Source: Glycomyces salinus (lineage in GTDB: Bacteria; Actinomycetota; Actinomycetes; Mycobacteriales; Micromonosporaceae). Taken from it: a DNA stretch of 64,000 bases. The first letter of the stretch is position 1, and each line of letters begins with the position of its first letter. The stretch spans positions 1-64,000 of the forward strand of contig NZ_JAELXW010000012.1 of assembly GCF_016428645.1 (NCBI RefSeq), given 5' to 3'. Under the pieces are notes generated by a model. That model worked only from the letters and a program-made list of their open reading frames with translations, ran no database searches and had not been told where the DNA came from. A program made the translations under genes and the position numbers. Below are positions 34,078-46,363 of this stretch, piece by piece.

Positions 34078-35268
34078 CTAGCGCAGCAGGAGGTCCAGGC
34101 GGTCGGGGTCGAGGGCGTGTTCGATGACCATGACGCCGGCCCCGACCGCGCCGCCGGTCTCCCCGGTGCGGGCTGCGGCGATGCGCAGATGCCTGGTGGC
34201 CAAGGGGAGCGATCGCTGATAGATGACCTCTCGGACGCCCGCCAGGAGGTGGTCCCCGGCCAGGGCCAGGGAGCCGCCGATCACGATGACCGACGGGTTG
34301 AAGAAGTTGACCGCCCCGGCCAGGACCTCGCCGATGTCGCGGCCGGCCTGGCGGATGAGCCTGAGGGCCGGAACCGAGCCCGAGCGCGCCAGTTCGACCA
34401 CGTCGAGCGAGCCGTGCGCCTCGATGCCCCGCTCGCTCAGCCGCGCCGCGATGGCCGCGCCGGAGGCCACGGCCTCCAGGCAGCCGGTGTTGCCGCAGCG
34501 GCACAGCGCCTCCTCGGAACCGGCGACCTTGATGTGCCCCATGTCCCCGGCCGCGCCCTGGGCGCCCCGGTAGACGCGCCCGGAGGCGATGATGCCGCAG
34601 CCGATGCCGGTGGCGGCCTTGATGAACAGCAGGTGCTCTGCCTCGGACCAGGAGGTGAAGTGCTCGCCGAGGGCCATGATGTTGACGTCGTTGTCGACCA
34701 GGACCGGCACCGGCCACCGCTCGCGCACGTACGCGGGCACGTCGAAGCCGTCCCAACCGGGCATGATCGGCGGGTTCACGGCCTTCCCGGTGGAGTGCTC
34801 GACCGGCCCGGGCAGGCCGATACCGACCCCGAGCAGGTCCGACGCGGGCCGCTCGACCTCGTCGAGCAGCTTGTGGCCGTGGTCGACCACCCAGTCCAGG
34901 ACCGCCTCCGGGCCCAGGGCGATGTCGAGGTCGGCGTTGGTCTGGGCCAGCACGGTCCCGGCCAGGTCGGTGATCGCCAACCGGGCGTGGGTCGCGCCCA
35001 GGTCGGCGCCGAGGGCGATGCGCGCGTGCGGGTTGAACGCGAACGTCGCCGGGGGCCTGCCGCCGGTCGAGGCCGTCTCGCCGGATGGGGCGATGAGCCC
35101 GGCCGCCAGGAGCGCGTCGACCCGACCGGCCACGGTCGAGCGGGCCAGGCCGGTGAGGGCGGCGAGCTCCGACCGGGTACGGGGCGTGCCGTCGCGCAGC
35201 AGCTGGAGCAGCGGGCCGGCCCCGGTCGGAGCCGCCGGTCGGTGCGTTGCGGCCGTATCTTCCGTCAT
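34078..35268 (-). CDS. ROK-family transcriptional repressor
   Basis: 396 residues. An N-terminal winged helix (TPRTRSELAALTGLARSTVA, VDALLAAGLI) is followed by the ROK sugar-kinase-like domain with GADLGATHARLAITDLAG, LLFIKAATGIGCGII and the zinc motif MGHIKVAGSEEALCRCGNTG-CLE. As in XylR/NagC-type ROK repressors, it should bind a sugar and release DNA. It is divergent from the sugar-transport operon that begins at 35376, so it is almost certainly its regulator. ATG 35268 lacks a ribosome site. Confidence 0.92.
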   Translation of the reverse strand: MTEDTAATHRPAAPTGAGPLLQLLRDGTPRTRSELAALTGLARSTVAGRVDALLAAGLIAPSGETASTGGRPPATFAFNPHARIALGADLGATHARLAITDLAGTVLAQTNADLDIALGPEAVLDWVVDHGHKLLDEVERPASDLLGVGIGLPGPVEHSTGKAVNPPIMPGWDGFDVPAYVRERWPVPVLVDNDVNIMALGEHFTSWSEAEHLLFIKAATGIGCGIIASGRVYRGAQGAAGDMGHIKVAGSEEALCRCGNTGCLEAVASGAAIAARLSERGIEAHGSLDVVELARSGSVPALRLIRQAGRDIGEVLAGAVNFFNPSVIVIGGSLALAGDHLLAGVREVIYQRSLPLATRHLRIAAARTGETGGAVGAGVMVIEHALDPDRLDLLLR

Positions 35269-35339
35269 TCTGCTAGTGAATCACACCTTCTGCGACGTCG
35301 AGATGACGTAACTATTTCATAACGACGCACAACTTTTGC

Positions 35340-35369
35340 TTGCTCGATGTCATAAGTCCGCCCTAGGCT
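35340..35369 (+). promoter_or_regulatory. Candidate promoter of the ROK-controlled operon
   Basis: TTGCTC (35340-35345) and TAGGCT (35364-35369) are 18 bp apart. The -10 ends 6 bases before the ATG at 35376, and there is no ribosome site, so a leaderless transcript fits. The AT-rich stretch 35280-35360 contains two loosely similar elements (CGAGATGACGTAACT and CGATGTCATAAGT) that might be operator half-sites. Confidence 0.4.
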
Positions 35370-35375
35370 CACCGT

Positions 35376-36473
35376 ATGGCTCCAGTCACAATCAGCAGGC
35401 CGACGACGTACCGCGCCGCCATCATCGGCACCGGCTTCATGGGAAGGGTCCACGCCCGCGCCATCGCCGCCGCCGGAGGGCAGGTCGCCGGGATCTCCGG
35501 ATCCAGCCCCGAGCGCGCCCGCGCCGCCGCCGCCTCGCTCCGGGCCGACGCGGTCTTCGACGACGTCGCCGAGCTGATCGAGGCCGCCGACGTCGTCCAC
35601 GTGTGCACCCCCAACCACCTCCACGCGCCCCTGGCGCTGGCCGCGATCGAAGCCGGAAAGCACGTGGTGTGCGAGAAGCCGCTGGCGGTCGACGCCGCCT
35701 CGGCCCAGACCATGACCGAGGCCGCCGCCGCGGCCGGAGTGGTCGCCGCCGTCCCCTTCGTCTACCGCTTCCACCCGATGGTCCGCGAGGCCCGCGCCCG
35801 CGTCGCCGCCGGCCGGATCGGCCGCCTCACCCTCGCCCACGGCTCCTACCTCCAGGACTGGCTGCTGCGGCCCGACGACGACAACTGGCGGGTCGACGCC
35901 GACAAGGGCGGGGCCCTGCGGGCCTTCGGCGACATCGGATCCCACTGGTGCGACCTGCTCGAATTCGTCACCGGCGACCGCATCAGCGCCGTCTCGGCCC
36001 AACTGGCCACCGCCAACGAGCGCCGCGGCGGCCGCGCCGTGTCCACCGAGGACATCGTGATCCTCCAGTTCGCCACCGCCGGAGGCATGGTGGGCTCCAC
36101 CGTCGTCAGCCAGGTCTCCGCCGGACGCAAGAACCGCCTCTACCTCGAAGTCTCCGGCACCGAGAACACCGTCGCCTTCGACCAGGAGCAGCCCGAGACC
36201 CTGTGGGTCGGCGGCCGAGGCGCCAACGCCGTGGTCATGCGCGACCCCGACCACCTCAGCCCCGACGCGGCCCGCCTCGCCCATGTCCCGGCCGGGCACC
36301 CCCAGGGCTACCGGGAATGCTTCGACGACTTCGTCGCCGACGTCGGCGAGGCCGTCGCCGGACGCGCCCCCGACGGGCTACCGGTCTTCGCCGACGGACT
36401 GCGCGCCGCCCGCATCGCCGAGGCCGTCGCCGCCTCGGCCCGGAACCGCCAGTGGGTGGAGGTGGCCCAGTGA
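35376..36473 (+). CDS. Gfo/Idh/MocA-family NAD(P)-dependent oxidoreductase
   Basis: 365 residues. N-terminal Rossmann motif AAIIGTGFMGRVHARAI, the family signature HVVCEKPLAVDA (EKP), and the catalytic region GALRAFGDIGSHWCDL with HW. These enzymes oxidise sugars or inositols at a ring carbon, often to 3-keto sugars. First gene of the operon; its stop overlaps the ATPase start (GTGA). With two TIM-barrel isomerases at the operon's end, the set resembles 3-keto-glycoside or inositol-like catabolism. Confidence 0.92.
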   Translation: MAPVTISRPTTYRAAIIGTGFMGRVHARAIAAAGGQVAGISGSSPERARAAAASLRADAVFDDVAELIEAADVVHVCTPNHLHAPLALAAIEAGKHVVCEKPLAVDAASAQTMTEAAAAAGVVAAVPFVYRFHPMVREARARVAAGRIGRLTLAHGSYLQDWLLRPDDDNWRVDADKGGALRAFGDIGSHWCDLLEFVTGDRISAVSAQLATANERRGGRAVSTEDIVILQFATAGGMVGSTVVSQVSAGRKNRLYLEVSGTENTVAFDQEQPETLWVGGRGANAVVMRDPDHLSPDAARLAHVPAGHPQGYRECFDDFVADVGEAVAGRAPDGLPVFADGLRAARIAEAVAASARNRQWVEVAQ

Positions 36474-37957
36474 CCGAATCGACGGTGCTGACCATGCGCG
36501 GCATCGACAAATCGTTCCTCGGCGTCCGGGTCCTGCGCTCGGTCGACCTCGACGTGCGCCCCGGCGAGGTCCACGCCCTGGTGGGGGAGAACGGCGCCGG
36601 CAAGTCCACGCTGATGAAGATCCTCGCCGGCGTACACACTGCCGACGCCGGCACCATCACCCTGGGCGGCCGCGCCGTCTCCTTCACCCACCCCCTCCAG
36701 GCCCAGCACGCCGGAGTCGCCACCGTCTTCCAGGAGTTCAACCTCCTGCCCGACCTCAGCGTCGCCGAGAACATCTTCCTGGGCCGCGAACCCAGACGCC
36801 GCGGCATGATCGACCGCCGCGCCATGACGAAGCGCACCGCGGACCTCCTGTCCGACCTCGGCGTCGACGACCTCGCCCCCGGCGCCAAGGTCGGATCCCT
36901 GTCCGTGGCGCACCAGCAGATCGCCGAGATCGCCAAGGCCATGAGCCAGGGCGCCGACCTGGTGTGCATGGACGAGCCGACCGCCGCGCTCGCCGACGCC
37001 GAAGTCGAACTGCTCTACCGGCTCGTCGAGCGCCTCCGCGAACGCGGCGTGGCCGTCCTCTACGTCTCCCACCGCCTCCGCGAGATCTTCGACCTGTGCG
37101 ACCGCATCACCGTCCTCAAGGACGGCGAACTGGTCGACAGCGTCGCCGCCGCCGACATCACCCCCGACGACCTGGTCACCCTCATGGTCGGACGCCGCAT
37201 CGAGGCCGCCTTCCCCGAACCGCTACCCGACACCGACCACGGCGACGTCCGCCTGGAGATCAGCGGCGGCGGCAACGCCTGGCTCGACGGCATCGACCTC
37301 ACCGTCCGCGCCGGAGAGATCGTCGGCCTGGCCGGACTCCAGGGCTCGGGCCGCACCGAGATCGCCGAAGCGGTCTTCGGCATCGCGCCCTTCACCCGCG
37401 GGACGGTCGCCGTCGACGGCCGACCGGTCAAGCTCACCGGACCCCGCAAGGCCATCGCCGCCGGGATCGCCATGGTCACCGAGGACCGCAAGGCCCACGG
37501 CCTGGCCCTGCGCCAATCGGTGCGCGCCAACGCCCGCATGGTCCTGGACGCCAACCGCCGCGCCCACTCCCGGGCCCGCGTCGAGAGGATCCCCAGCATC
37601 CTCTCCAGCCTCGACCTGGTCGCGCGCGGACCCGACCAGGAGGTCAGATACCTCTCCGGCGGCAACCAGCAGAAGGTCGTCGTCGCCAAATGGCTCGCCA
37701 CCGAACCGGGCGTGATCGTCCTCGACGAACCCACCCGCGGCATCGACGTCGGCGCCAAGCACCGGCTCTACACCGCCATCCGCGCCCTCGCCGCCGAAGG
37801 ACTGGCCGTCCTGCTCATCGCCTCCGAACTGATCGAGGTCATCGGCCTGGCCGACCGCATCGCGGTCCTCCACGACGGCCGCATCGCCGGAGAACTCCCC
37901 GCCGGCGCCACCGAGAAGCAGGTCATGGCCTACGCGACCGGACGGAGCCCCCGATGA
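36470..37957 (+). CDS. Ribose/xylose-type ABC transporter ATPase (two domains)
   Basis: 495 residues with two nucleotide-binding domains. The first has Walker A GENGAGKST and Walker B DLVCMDEPT. The second has degenerate Walker A GLQGSGRTE, usual in this family, and signature LSGGNQQK with LDEPTRGIDVGAKH. This CUT2 ATPase layout (RbsA/XylG/MglA) serves monosaccharide importers. Coupled by overlapping starts to both neighbours. Confidence 0.94.
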   Translation: MTESTVLTMRGIDKSFLGVRVLRSVDLDVRPGEVHALVGENGAGKSTLMKILAGVHTADAGTITLGGRAVSFTHPLQAQHAGVATVFQEFNLLPDLSVAENIFLGREPRRRGMIDRRAMTKRTADLLSDLGVDDLAPGAKVGSLSVAHQQIAEIAKAMSQGADLVCMDEPTAALADAEVELLYRLVERLRERGVAVLYVSHRLREIFDLCDRITVLKDGELVDSVAAADITPDDLVTLMVGRRIEAAFPEPLPDTDHGDVRLEISGGGNAWLDGIDLTVRAGEIVGLAGLQGSGRTEIAEAVFGIAPFTRGTVAVDGRPVKLTGPRKAIAAGIAMVTEDRKAHGLALRQSVRANARMVLDANRRAHSRARVERIPSILSSLDLVARGPDQEVRYLSGGNQQKVVVAKWLATEPGVIVLDEPTRGIDVGAKHRLYTAIRALAAEGLAVLLIASELIEVIGLADRIAVLHDGRIAGELPAGATEKQVMAYATGRSPR

Positions 37958-38961
37958 GCGTCCGCCGCCTCGACACCACCGCCCTGATCTACCTCGCCCT
38001 GCTCGGCGTCGTCGCCGTCGGGGGCATCGCCGTCGCCGCCGACGGCGGCAACCTGTTCAGCCCGGCCAACCTCGGCGACATGTTCACCCGCACCAGCCTC
38101 ACCGGCTTCCTCGCCATCGGCATGACCCTGGTGATCCTGTGCCGCTCCCTGGACCTGTCGGTCGGCTACACCGCCGCCCTGTCCAGCCTCGTCGCGGCCA
38201 CCACCATGGACGGACAGGTCGCGAACATCCCCCTCGGCATCGCCGCGGTCCTCCTCGTTTCCGGGCTCGTCGGCGCCGCCAACGGCGCCATTGTCGCCTA
38301 CCTGGGAGTCAACCCGTTCATCACGACCCTCGGGGTCGGCCTGATCATCAAGGGCTACCTCGACACCCAGTACCGCGGCCCCGCCGGAGACGTCCCGCGC
38401 GACTTCCAGCGCTTCGGCTACGACGGCATCGCCCACATCCCCGTCTCCACCCTCGTCATGCTCGCCGTCGCCGCCGCCGGGATCTGGTTCCTGCGCTCGA
38501 CCCGCACCGGCCACCACATGTACGCCGTCGGCGGCAACATCGACGTCGCCCGCATGTCCGGCATCCGGACCGACCGCACCCTCATGACCGCCCACATCCT
38601 GTGCGGCATGTGCGCCGGGCTCGCCGGGCTCCTCCTGGCCTCCCGCTTCGGCACCGGCTCGGCCGAGGTCTACACCAACCTGTACGAACTGGACGCCATC
38701 GCCGCGGTCGTCCTCGGCGGCACCCTCCTGCTCGGCGGGCGGGGCGGCGTCGCCGGGACCGTCGCCGGAGTCGCCATCCTGGCCGTCCTCGACACCGTGT
38801 TCAACGTCCTCCAAGTCGACCCGTTCGCCAAGGACGTCCTGCGCGGCGCGATCATCATCGCCGCCGTCGCCATCTACGCCCGCCGCCAGATCGACCGCAG
38901 CGCCCGCCGGCCCCGCTTCACCGCGGCCGACGCCGCACCGACCCCCGGGAGGCCCGCATGA
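37954..38961 (+). CDS. CUT2 sugar ABC permease A
   Basis: 335 residues, ~9-10 helices, RbsC/XylH type. Signature segments are GMTLVILCRSLDLSVGYTAA, LGVNPFITTLGVGLIIKGYL and MSGIRTDRTLMTAHILCGMC. ATG 37954 overlaps the ATPase stop (ATGA), and the stop overlaps the next permease start. It differs clearly from permease B, so this is a heterodimeric CUT2 channel rather than the common homodimer. Confidence 0.93.
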   Translation: MSVRRLDTTALIYLALLGVVAVGGIAVAADGGNLFSPANLGDMFTRTSLTGFLAIGMTLVILCRSLDLSVGYTAALSSLVAATTMDGQVANIPLGIAAVLLVSGLVGAANGAIVAYLGVNPFITTLGVGLIIKGYLDTQYRGPAGDVPRDFQRFGYDGIAHIPVSTLVMLAVAAAGIWFLRSTRTGHHMYAVGGNIDVARMSGIRTDRTLMTAHILCGMCAGLAGLLLASRFGTGSAEVYTNLYELDAIAAVVLGGTLLLGGRGGVAGTVAGVAILAVLDTVFNVLQVDPFAKDVLRGAIIIAAVAIYARRQIDRSARRPRFTAADAAPTPGRPA

Positions 38962-39974
38962 GCCGACTGCGCAGCGCCGCCGCCGCGCTCGCCGGAGGCG
39001 GCACCGGCACCGTCTTCGCGCTCCTGATCGCGATCTTCGCGGTCGTGGCCGCGGTCAACCCGGGATTCTTCGAGGCCCCCTCCCTGATGGCCTTCCTCAA
39101 GCAGGCCGCGCCCCTGGTGATCCTCGCGGCCGGCCAGTACTTCGTGATCGTCTCGGGCAACTTCGACCTCTCGGTCGGGGCCCTGGTCGGCGCCCAGGTC
39201 GTCATCGCCGCGCGCCTGATCGACGGCGAGGAGTCCCGCACCCTCCCCGTCATCGGGCTCATGCTCCTGTTCGGCGCGGCCGTCGGCCTGGCCAACGGCC
39301 TGATCACCACCGCCCTGAAGGTCCAGTCCTTCATCACCACCCTCGGCATGCTGCTGGTCCTGTACGGAGCGATCCGACTGTGGACCGGCGGCGCGCCCAC
39401 CGGCAGCCTCTCGGAGTCCTTCCGCGAGGCCGGCCGCATGGGCATCGAGAACGTCCCCCTGCTCGGCCAGATCCCGTGGGCGCTGCTGATCATGCTCGCC
39501 CTCGGCGCCGGAGCCGTCCAGCTCATGCGCACCCGCTTCGGACGAGTCCTCATCGCCACCGGCGACAACGAACTCGCCACCGCCCGTTCCGGCGGGCGCG
39601 TCGACACCGTCCGCACCACCGCCTTCGTCCTCTCCGGACTCTCGGCCACCGTCGCCGGCATCCTCATCGGCGGCTTCGCCGGCGTCAGCGCCCAGGTCGG
39701 CGAGGGCATGGAGTTCACCGTCATCACCGCCGTCGTCCTCGGCGGCGTCGTGCTCGGCGGCGGCCAGGGCTCGGTCGTCGCCGCCATGGGCGGGGCCCTC
39801 ACCCTGGAAGCCCTGTTCACCCTGTTCAACCAGCTCGCGCTCCCGGCTTCGCTGCGTCCCAGCGTCCAGGGCGCCATCATCATCGCCGCCGTCGCCTACG
39901 CCGCCAGGCAGCGCCGACTCACGTCCCGCAAGCCTCAACGCGAGGCCCGGCCACTAACCGCAACTCCCTCATAA
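38958..39974 (+). CDS. CUT2 sugar ABC permease B
   Basis: 338 residues. Same family (FVIVSGNFDLSVGALVGAQV, VQSFITTLGMLLVLYGAIRL, GGVVLGGGQGSVVAAMGG) but only moderately similar to permease A. ATG 38958 is coupled to the previous stop. It is followed 15 bp later by the binding-protein gene, the last transport component. Confidence 0.93.
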   Translation: MSRLRSAAAALAGGGTGTVFALLIAIFAVVAAVNPGFFEAPSLMAFLKQAAPLVILAAGQYFVIVSGNFDLSVGALVGAQVVIAARLIDGEESRTLPVIGLMLLFGAAVGLANGLITTALKVQSFITTLGMLLVLYGAIRLWTGGAPTGSLSESFREAGRMGIENVPLLGQIPWALLIMLALGAGAVQLMRTRFGRVLIATGDNELATARSGGRVDTVRTTAFVLSGLSATVAGILIGGFAGVSAQVGEGMEFTVITAVVLGGVVLGGGQGSVVAAMGGALTLEALFTLFNQLALPASLRPSVQGAIIIAAVAYAARQRRLTSRKPQREARPLTATPS

Positions 39975-39989
39975 GAAGAAGGTCCGACC

Positions 39990-41192
39990 ATGCACAGAAC
40001 CCGCCAAGCCCTCGCCGCAGCGGCCGCCATCGGCCTGCTCGCCGCGACCGCCTGCACCAGCGAGACACCGGACGAACCGGCACCGGAAGACGACCAGTCC
40101 ACCGCCGAAAGCGGCGACGAATGGTTCGACCAGGCCGAATACGATCGCCAACTGGAGCAGCGCGGCATCGAGCCCGAAGGGGACCCCGCCGCGCCCTGGC
40201 TCCAGGCCATCGAACCCGAATGGGTCGACACTGCCGAGTACGCCCAGGAGGGCGGCGACCACACGGTCTGCTTCTCCAACGCCTCGGTCTCCAACCCCTG
40301 GCGCGTCACCGGCTGGATCACCATGCAGCAGCAGGTCGAGGTCCTCCAGGACGAGGGCCGGATCGGCGAGTTCCGGCACTCCGACGCCGCCGACGACGAC
40401 GATCAGCAGATCTCCGACATCCAGGCGTTCGTCGACTCCGGCGACTGCGACGCGATCATCATCTCCCCGTCCACGACCGCCACGCTCACGCCCGCGGTCG
40501 AGACCGCCTGCGCCTCGGGCGTCCCGGTCGTCGTCTTCGACCGCGGCGTCAACACCGACTGCGCGGTCACCTTCATCCACCCGATCGGCGGCTACGCCTT
40601 CGGCGCCGACGCCGCCGAGTTCCTGGTCGACGAGCTCGAACCCGGCTCGACGGTGCTGGCGCTGCGCATCCTGCCCGGCGTCGACGTCCTCGAACACCGC
40701 TGGGCCGCCGCCCAGGAGGTCTTCGCCGACTCCGACCTGGAGATCCTCGGCAACGAGTTCACCGGCGGCGACGCCGCCGAGATCAAGAACATCGTCACCC
40801 AGTACCTCCAGCGCGGCGACGTCGACGGCATCTGGATGGACGCCGGAGACGGGGCCGTGGCCGCCGTCGAGGCGTTCGAGGACGCCGGACAGCCCTACCC
40901 GGTCATGTCCGGCGAGGACGAGTTGTCGTTCATGCGCAAGTGGGACGAGACCGGCATGACCGCCATCGCCCCGGTCTACTCCAACTTCCAGTGGCGCACC
41001 CCGGTCCTGGCCGCGAGCATGATCCTCTCCGGCGAGGAGGTCCCCGCCGAGTGGGTCCTGCCCCAGGAGCCGATCACCGAGGCCGAACTGGACGACTACC
41101 TCGACCGCAACGCCGACATGCCCTCGCTGCACTACGCCAAGTTCGGCGGCGAGGACCTGCCCGGCTTCCCCGACGCCTGGCGGGACCGTTGA
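39990..41192 (+). CDS. CUT2 sugar-binding lipoprotein
   Basis: 400 residues. Lipoprotein signal (ALAAAAAIGLLAATACTSE, lipidated Cys after ATA) and an acidic linker. The periplasmic-binding type I fold follows, with VCFSNASVSNPWRVTGW, CDAIIISPSTTATLTPAVET, ACASGVPVVVFDRGVNTDC and GIWMDAGDGAVAAVEAFEDA. An unusual ~60-residue acidic N-terminal extension (EWFDQAEYDRQLEQRGIEPE) precedes the fold. GAAGAAGG precedes ATG 39990. Its stop overlaps the TTG of the next gene (TTGA). Confidence 0.93.
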   Translation: MHRTRQALAAAAAIGLLAATACTSETPDEPAPEDDQSTAESGDEWFDQAEYDRQLEQRGIEPEGDPAAPWLQAIEPEWVDTAEYAQEGGDHTVCFSNASVSNPWRVTGWITMQQQVEVLQDEGRIGEFRHSDAADDDDQQISDIQAFVDSGDCDAIIISPSTTATLTPAVETACASGVPVVVFDRGVNTDCAVTFIHPIGGYAFGADAAEFLVDELEPGSTVLALRILPGVDVLEHRWAAAQEVFADSDLEILGNEFTGGDAAEIKNIVTQYLQRGDVDGIWMDAGDGAVAAVEAFEDAGQPYPVMSGEDELSFMRKWDETGMTAIAPVYSNFQWRTPVLAASMILSGEEVPAEWVLPQEPITEAELDDYLDRNADMPSLHYAKFGGEDLPGFPDAWRDR

Positions 41193-42034
41193 GGCGTCAG
41201 CTAGGAGTCAACACCTGGGTCTGGGCCTCGCCGCTTGACGACGAGGCCCTGGCCCGGCTCGCCCCGACCATCCGCGACTGGGGCTTCGACGCGATCGAGC
41301 TCCCCGTCGAGAACCTCGGGGACTGGAACCCGGGCCGGGCCGCCGACCTGCTCGCCGAGCTCGGCCTGGACGCCACCGTCGTCCTGGTCATGGGCCCTGG
41401 CCGCGAACTGGTCGAGGCCGACTCCGCGACCGTGGCCGACACCCAGGACTACCTGCGCGGCGTCGTCGACGCCGCCGCCGCGGTCGGCTCGACCGTCATC
41501 GCCGGCCCCGCCTACGCCTCGGTCGGCCGGACCTGGCCGATCGAGGACCGCGCCGCCGCCTACGCCGAACTGCGCGAGCACCTCGCGCCGGTGGGGGAGT
41601 ACGCCGCCGCCCGCGGGGTCACCGTCGCCGTCGAACCGCTCAACCGCTACGAGACCAGCGTCCTCAACACCGTCGACCAGGCCCTGGAGGCGCTCGACGG
41701 CCTCGGCGGCTGCGCGCTGGCCCTGGACGTCTACCACCTCAACATCGAGGAGACCGACATCCCGGCCGCGATCGAGCGCGCGAGCGGCCGCATCGGCCAC
41801 GTCCAGGTCTGCGCCAACGACCGCGGAACGCCCGGGCGCGACCACCTCGACTGGACCGGCATACTGGGCGCCCTGGACCGGTCCGGGTACACCGGGCCGC
41901 TGGTGATCGAATCGTTCACCGCGCACAACGCCACCATCGCCACCGCCGCCTCGATCTGGCGACCACTGGCGCCCACACAGGACGCCCTCGCCGTCGACGG
42001 CCTGCACTTCCTGAGGAGCCTGACCGATGCCTAG
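41189..42034 (+). CDS. Sugar epimerase/isomerase, TIM barrel (DTE-like)
   Basis: 281 residues from TTG 41189 (TTGA overlap with the binding protein; [16 protein letters not shown]). AP-endonuclease-2 fold: [31 protein letters not shown] and [20 protein letters not shown], the metal-binding Glu-Asp-His-Glu set of ketose 3-epimerases (tagatose/psicose epimerase, IolI). A ketose or keto-sugar epimerase role is likely. The ATGCCTAG junction overlaps the next gene by 8 bp. Confidence 0.9.
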   Translation: MRRQLGVNTWVWASPLDDEALARLAPTIRDWGFDAIELPVENLGDWNPGRAADLLAELGLDATVVLVMGPGRELVEADSATVADTQDYLRGVVDAAAAVGSTVIAGPAYASVGRTWPIEDRAAAYAELREHLAPVGEYAAARGVTVAVEPLNRYETSVLNTVDQALEALDGLGGCALALDVYHLNIEETDIPAAIERASGRIGHVQVCANDRGTPGRDHLDWTGILGALDRSGYTGPLVIESFTAHNATIATAASIWRPLAPTQDALAVDGLHFLRSLTDA

Positions 42035-43037
42035 ACCCATCACCCTCTTCACCGGCCAGTGGGCGGACATTCCCTTCGAGGAGCTGTGCCGTCGCGCCTC
42101 CGAATGGGGCTACGACGGACTCGAACTCGCCTGCTGGGGCGACCACCTCGACGTCCGCCGCGCCGCCGAGGACGCCGGCTACGCCGCCGGGCGCCGCGCG
42201 ACGCTCGAAGAGCACGGGCTGGGCCTGTGGGCGATCTCCAACCACCTGGTCGGCCAGGCCGTCTGCGACGACCCGATCGACCAGCGGCACAAGGACATCC
42301 TTCCCGGCCACGTCTGGGGCGACGGGGAACCCGAAGGCGTCCGGCGGCGGGCCGCCGAGGAGATGAAGACCACCGCCCGCGCCGCGGCCGCCCTCGGCGT
42401 CGACACCGTCATCGGCTTCACCGGCTCGGCCATCTGGAAGTACGTGGCCATGTTCCCGCCGGTCCCGGAGACCACCATCGACGCCGGCTACACCGACTTC
42501 GCCGACCGCTGGAACCCGGTCCTCGACGTCTTCGACTCGGTCGGCGTCCGCTTCGCCCACGAGGTCCACCCCTCCGAGATCGCCTACGACTACTGGTCGA
42601 CCCACCGCGCGCTCGAAGCGGTCGGCCACCGGGACGCGTTCGGCCTCAACTGGGACCCCAGCCACATGGTCTGGCAGGGCATCGACCCGGCCGCGTTCCT
42701 CTACGACTTCCGCGACCGCATCTACCACGTCGACTGCAAGGACACCCGCCAGCGCTTCGACGGCCGCAACGGCCGCCTCTCCTCCCACCTGCCGTGGGGC
42801 GACGCCCGCCGCGGCTGGGACTTCGTCTCCACCGGCCACGGCGACGTCCCCTGGGAGGACTGCTTCCGCGTCCTCAACGCCATCGGCTACACCGGCCCGA
42901 TCTCCGTCGAATGGGAGGACGCGGGCATGGACCGCCTGCGGGGCGCGGCCGAGGCGGTCGAATACGTGAGGAACCTGGCCTTCGACAAGCCCGAAGCGTC
43001 CTTCGACTCGGCGTTCAGCTCCGACCGGGAGAACTGA
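42027..43037 (+). CDS. Sugar isomerase, TIM barrel, second paralog
   Basis: 336 residues. The same xylose-isomerase-like fold as the previous gene, but a different subfamily: [74 protein letters not shown] and [14 protein letters not shown]. Metal ligands Glu, Asp, His and Glu are visible. Members occur beside Gfo/Idh enzymes in 3-keto-sugar pathways. Last gene of the operon; it overlaps 23 bp tail to tail with the leftward membrane protein. Confidence 0.9.
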   Translation: MPRPITLFTGQWADIPFEELCRRASEWGYDGLELACWGDHLDVRRAAEDAGYAAGRRATLEEHGLGLWAISNHLVGQAVCDDPIDQRHKDILPGHVWGDGEPEGVRRRAAEEMKTTARAAAALGVDTVIGFTGSAIWKYVAMFPPVPETTIDAGYTDFADRWNPVLDVFDSVGVRFAHEVHPSEIAYDYWSTHRALEAVGHRDAFGLNWDPSHMVWQGIDPAAFLYDFRDRIYHVDCKDTRQRFDGRNGRLSSHLPWGDARRGWDFVSTGHGDVPWEDCFRVLNAIGYTGPISVEWEDAGMDRLRGAAEAVEYVRNLAFDKPEASFDSAFSSDREN

Positions 43038-43671
43038 CCGGCACCGGCCGGCCCGGAGCCCGCTGGTCGACCACCCGGAGGCGCGGCGCGAACCGCGACA
43101 CGGCCGCCGCCACCTCCGGGGCGAGACGGTGCGACAGCCTGGCGCTGTGCTTCTGGATCCCTCCTGGCAGCCACTCGGGGACGCCGTTGCCGCGAAGGTC
43201 CTCGGGGCCCCACCGCTTCGCGTCCGCAGTCCGCTGGAAGGCCCTGGTCCGCTCGGTGTCCCGCACCAGCCCCACCTGCGGCCGCCACCCGGGGAGGAAA
43301 CCGAACCGCCTGACCCTCCTGCGCCACACCACGACCCGGTCGAGCTCCTCCCACTTCACGTGGGCGTTGCCCTTGCCGTGCAGGCGGACCCCCTCGGCGT
43401 CGGCTCGCAGCACCTTGGAGCGCCGGAAGGAGAAGACCACCAGCACCAGCGAGAGACCGAGCGCGGCCGTGCCCGAGTACAAGGGTCTGGTCCAGGCCCA
43501 CGACTCGTCGTCGTAGCCCATCGTGACCTCGTTCCAGTAGTAGACCGTGCCGGACCCGGCGTCGATCATGGCGAGCGGAGTGACGACGAGTGTCACGACA
43601 CCCAGCGCCAGCCCGAACCAGCCGGGCCACTGAACGCGGTCTCTGACCGTGATCGCGTCGTCGTCGGGCAT
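43015..43671 (-). CDS. Two-helix membrane protein with PH-like domain
   Basis: 218 residues. Two transmembrane helices ([19 protein letters not shown] and [18 protein letters not shown]) are separated by a ~30-residue loop. A soluble domain follows ([33 protein letters not shown]), with the bacterial PH-like strand pattern. The function is unknown. GGAAGGAACACCC precedes ATG 43671. It is convergent with and slightly overlaps the sugar isomerase gene. Confidence 0.75.
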   Translation of the reverse strand: MPDDDAITVRDRVQWPGWFGLALGVVTLVVTPLAMIDAGSGTVYYWNEVTMGYDDESWAWTRPLYSGTAALGLSLVLVVFSFRRSKVLRADAEGVRLHGKGNAHVKWEELDRVVVWRRRVRRFGFLPGWRPQVGLVRDTERTRAFQRTADAKRWGPEDLRGNGVPEWLPGGIQKHSARLSHRLAPEVAAAVSRFAPRLRVVDQRAPGRPVPVSSPGRS

Positions 43672-43847
43672 GGGTGTTCCTTCCGTGGGGGCCGAGCCCG
43701 ATTATGCCCGCGCGTCGAGGCTCACGCGGTCTCGGTCACCGGGGCCGCCGAGAGCGCCACGATCGCGTCGACCAGCCGCGTGGCGGTCTCGGCCCAGGTG
43801 GTGGCGGTGGTCCGGTCGCGGCCCGCGCCTAGCAGAAGGCGCCCCCG

Positions 43848-46259
<2,412 letters not shown>

Positions 46260-46363
46260 TCTTCTCTCCATCCGTAGGGCGGGGCCGCCCGCGCGGCCCC
46301 GCCGGGGTTTCCTGGCCTGGTTGGTTCGGTTTCGAGCATCCGCTCCGGGTCCGACGTTTTCGG

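Noticed and set aside
43722-43820. Possible C-terminal fragment of a TetR-like regulator on the minus strand
   Set aside because: About 30 residues (WAETATRLVDAIVALSAAP) look helical and protein-like, but no helix-turn-helix or start is present, too little to assign.
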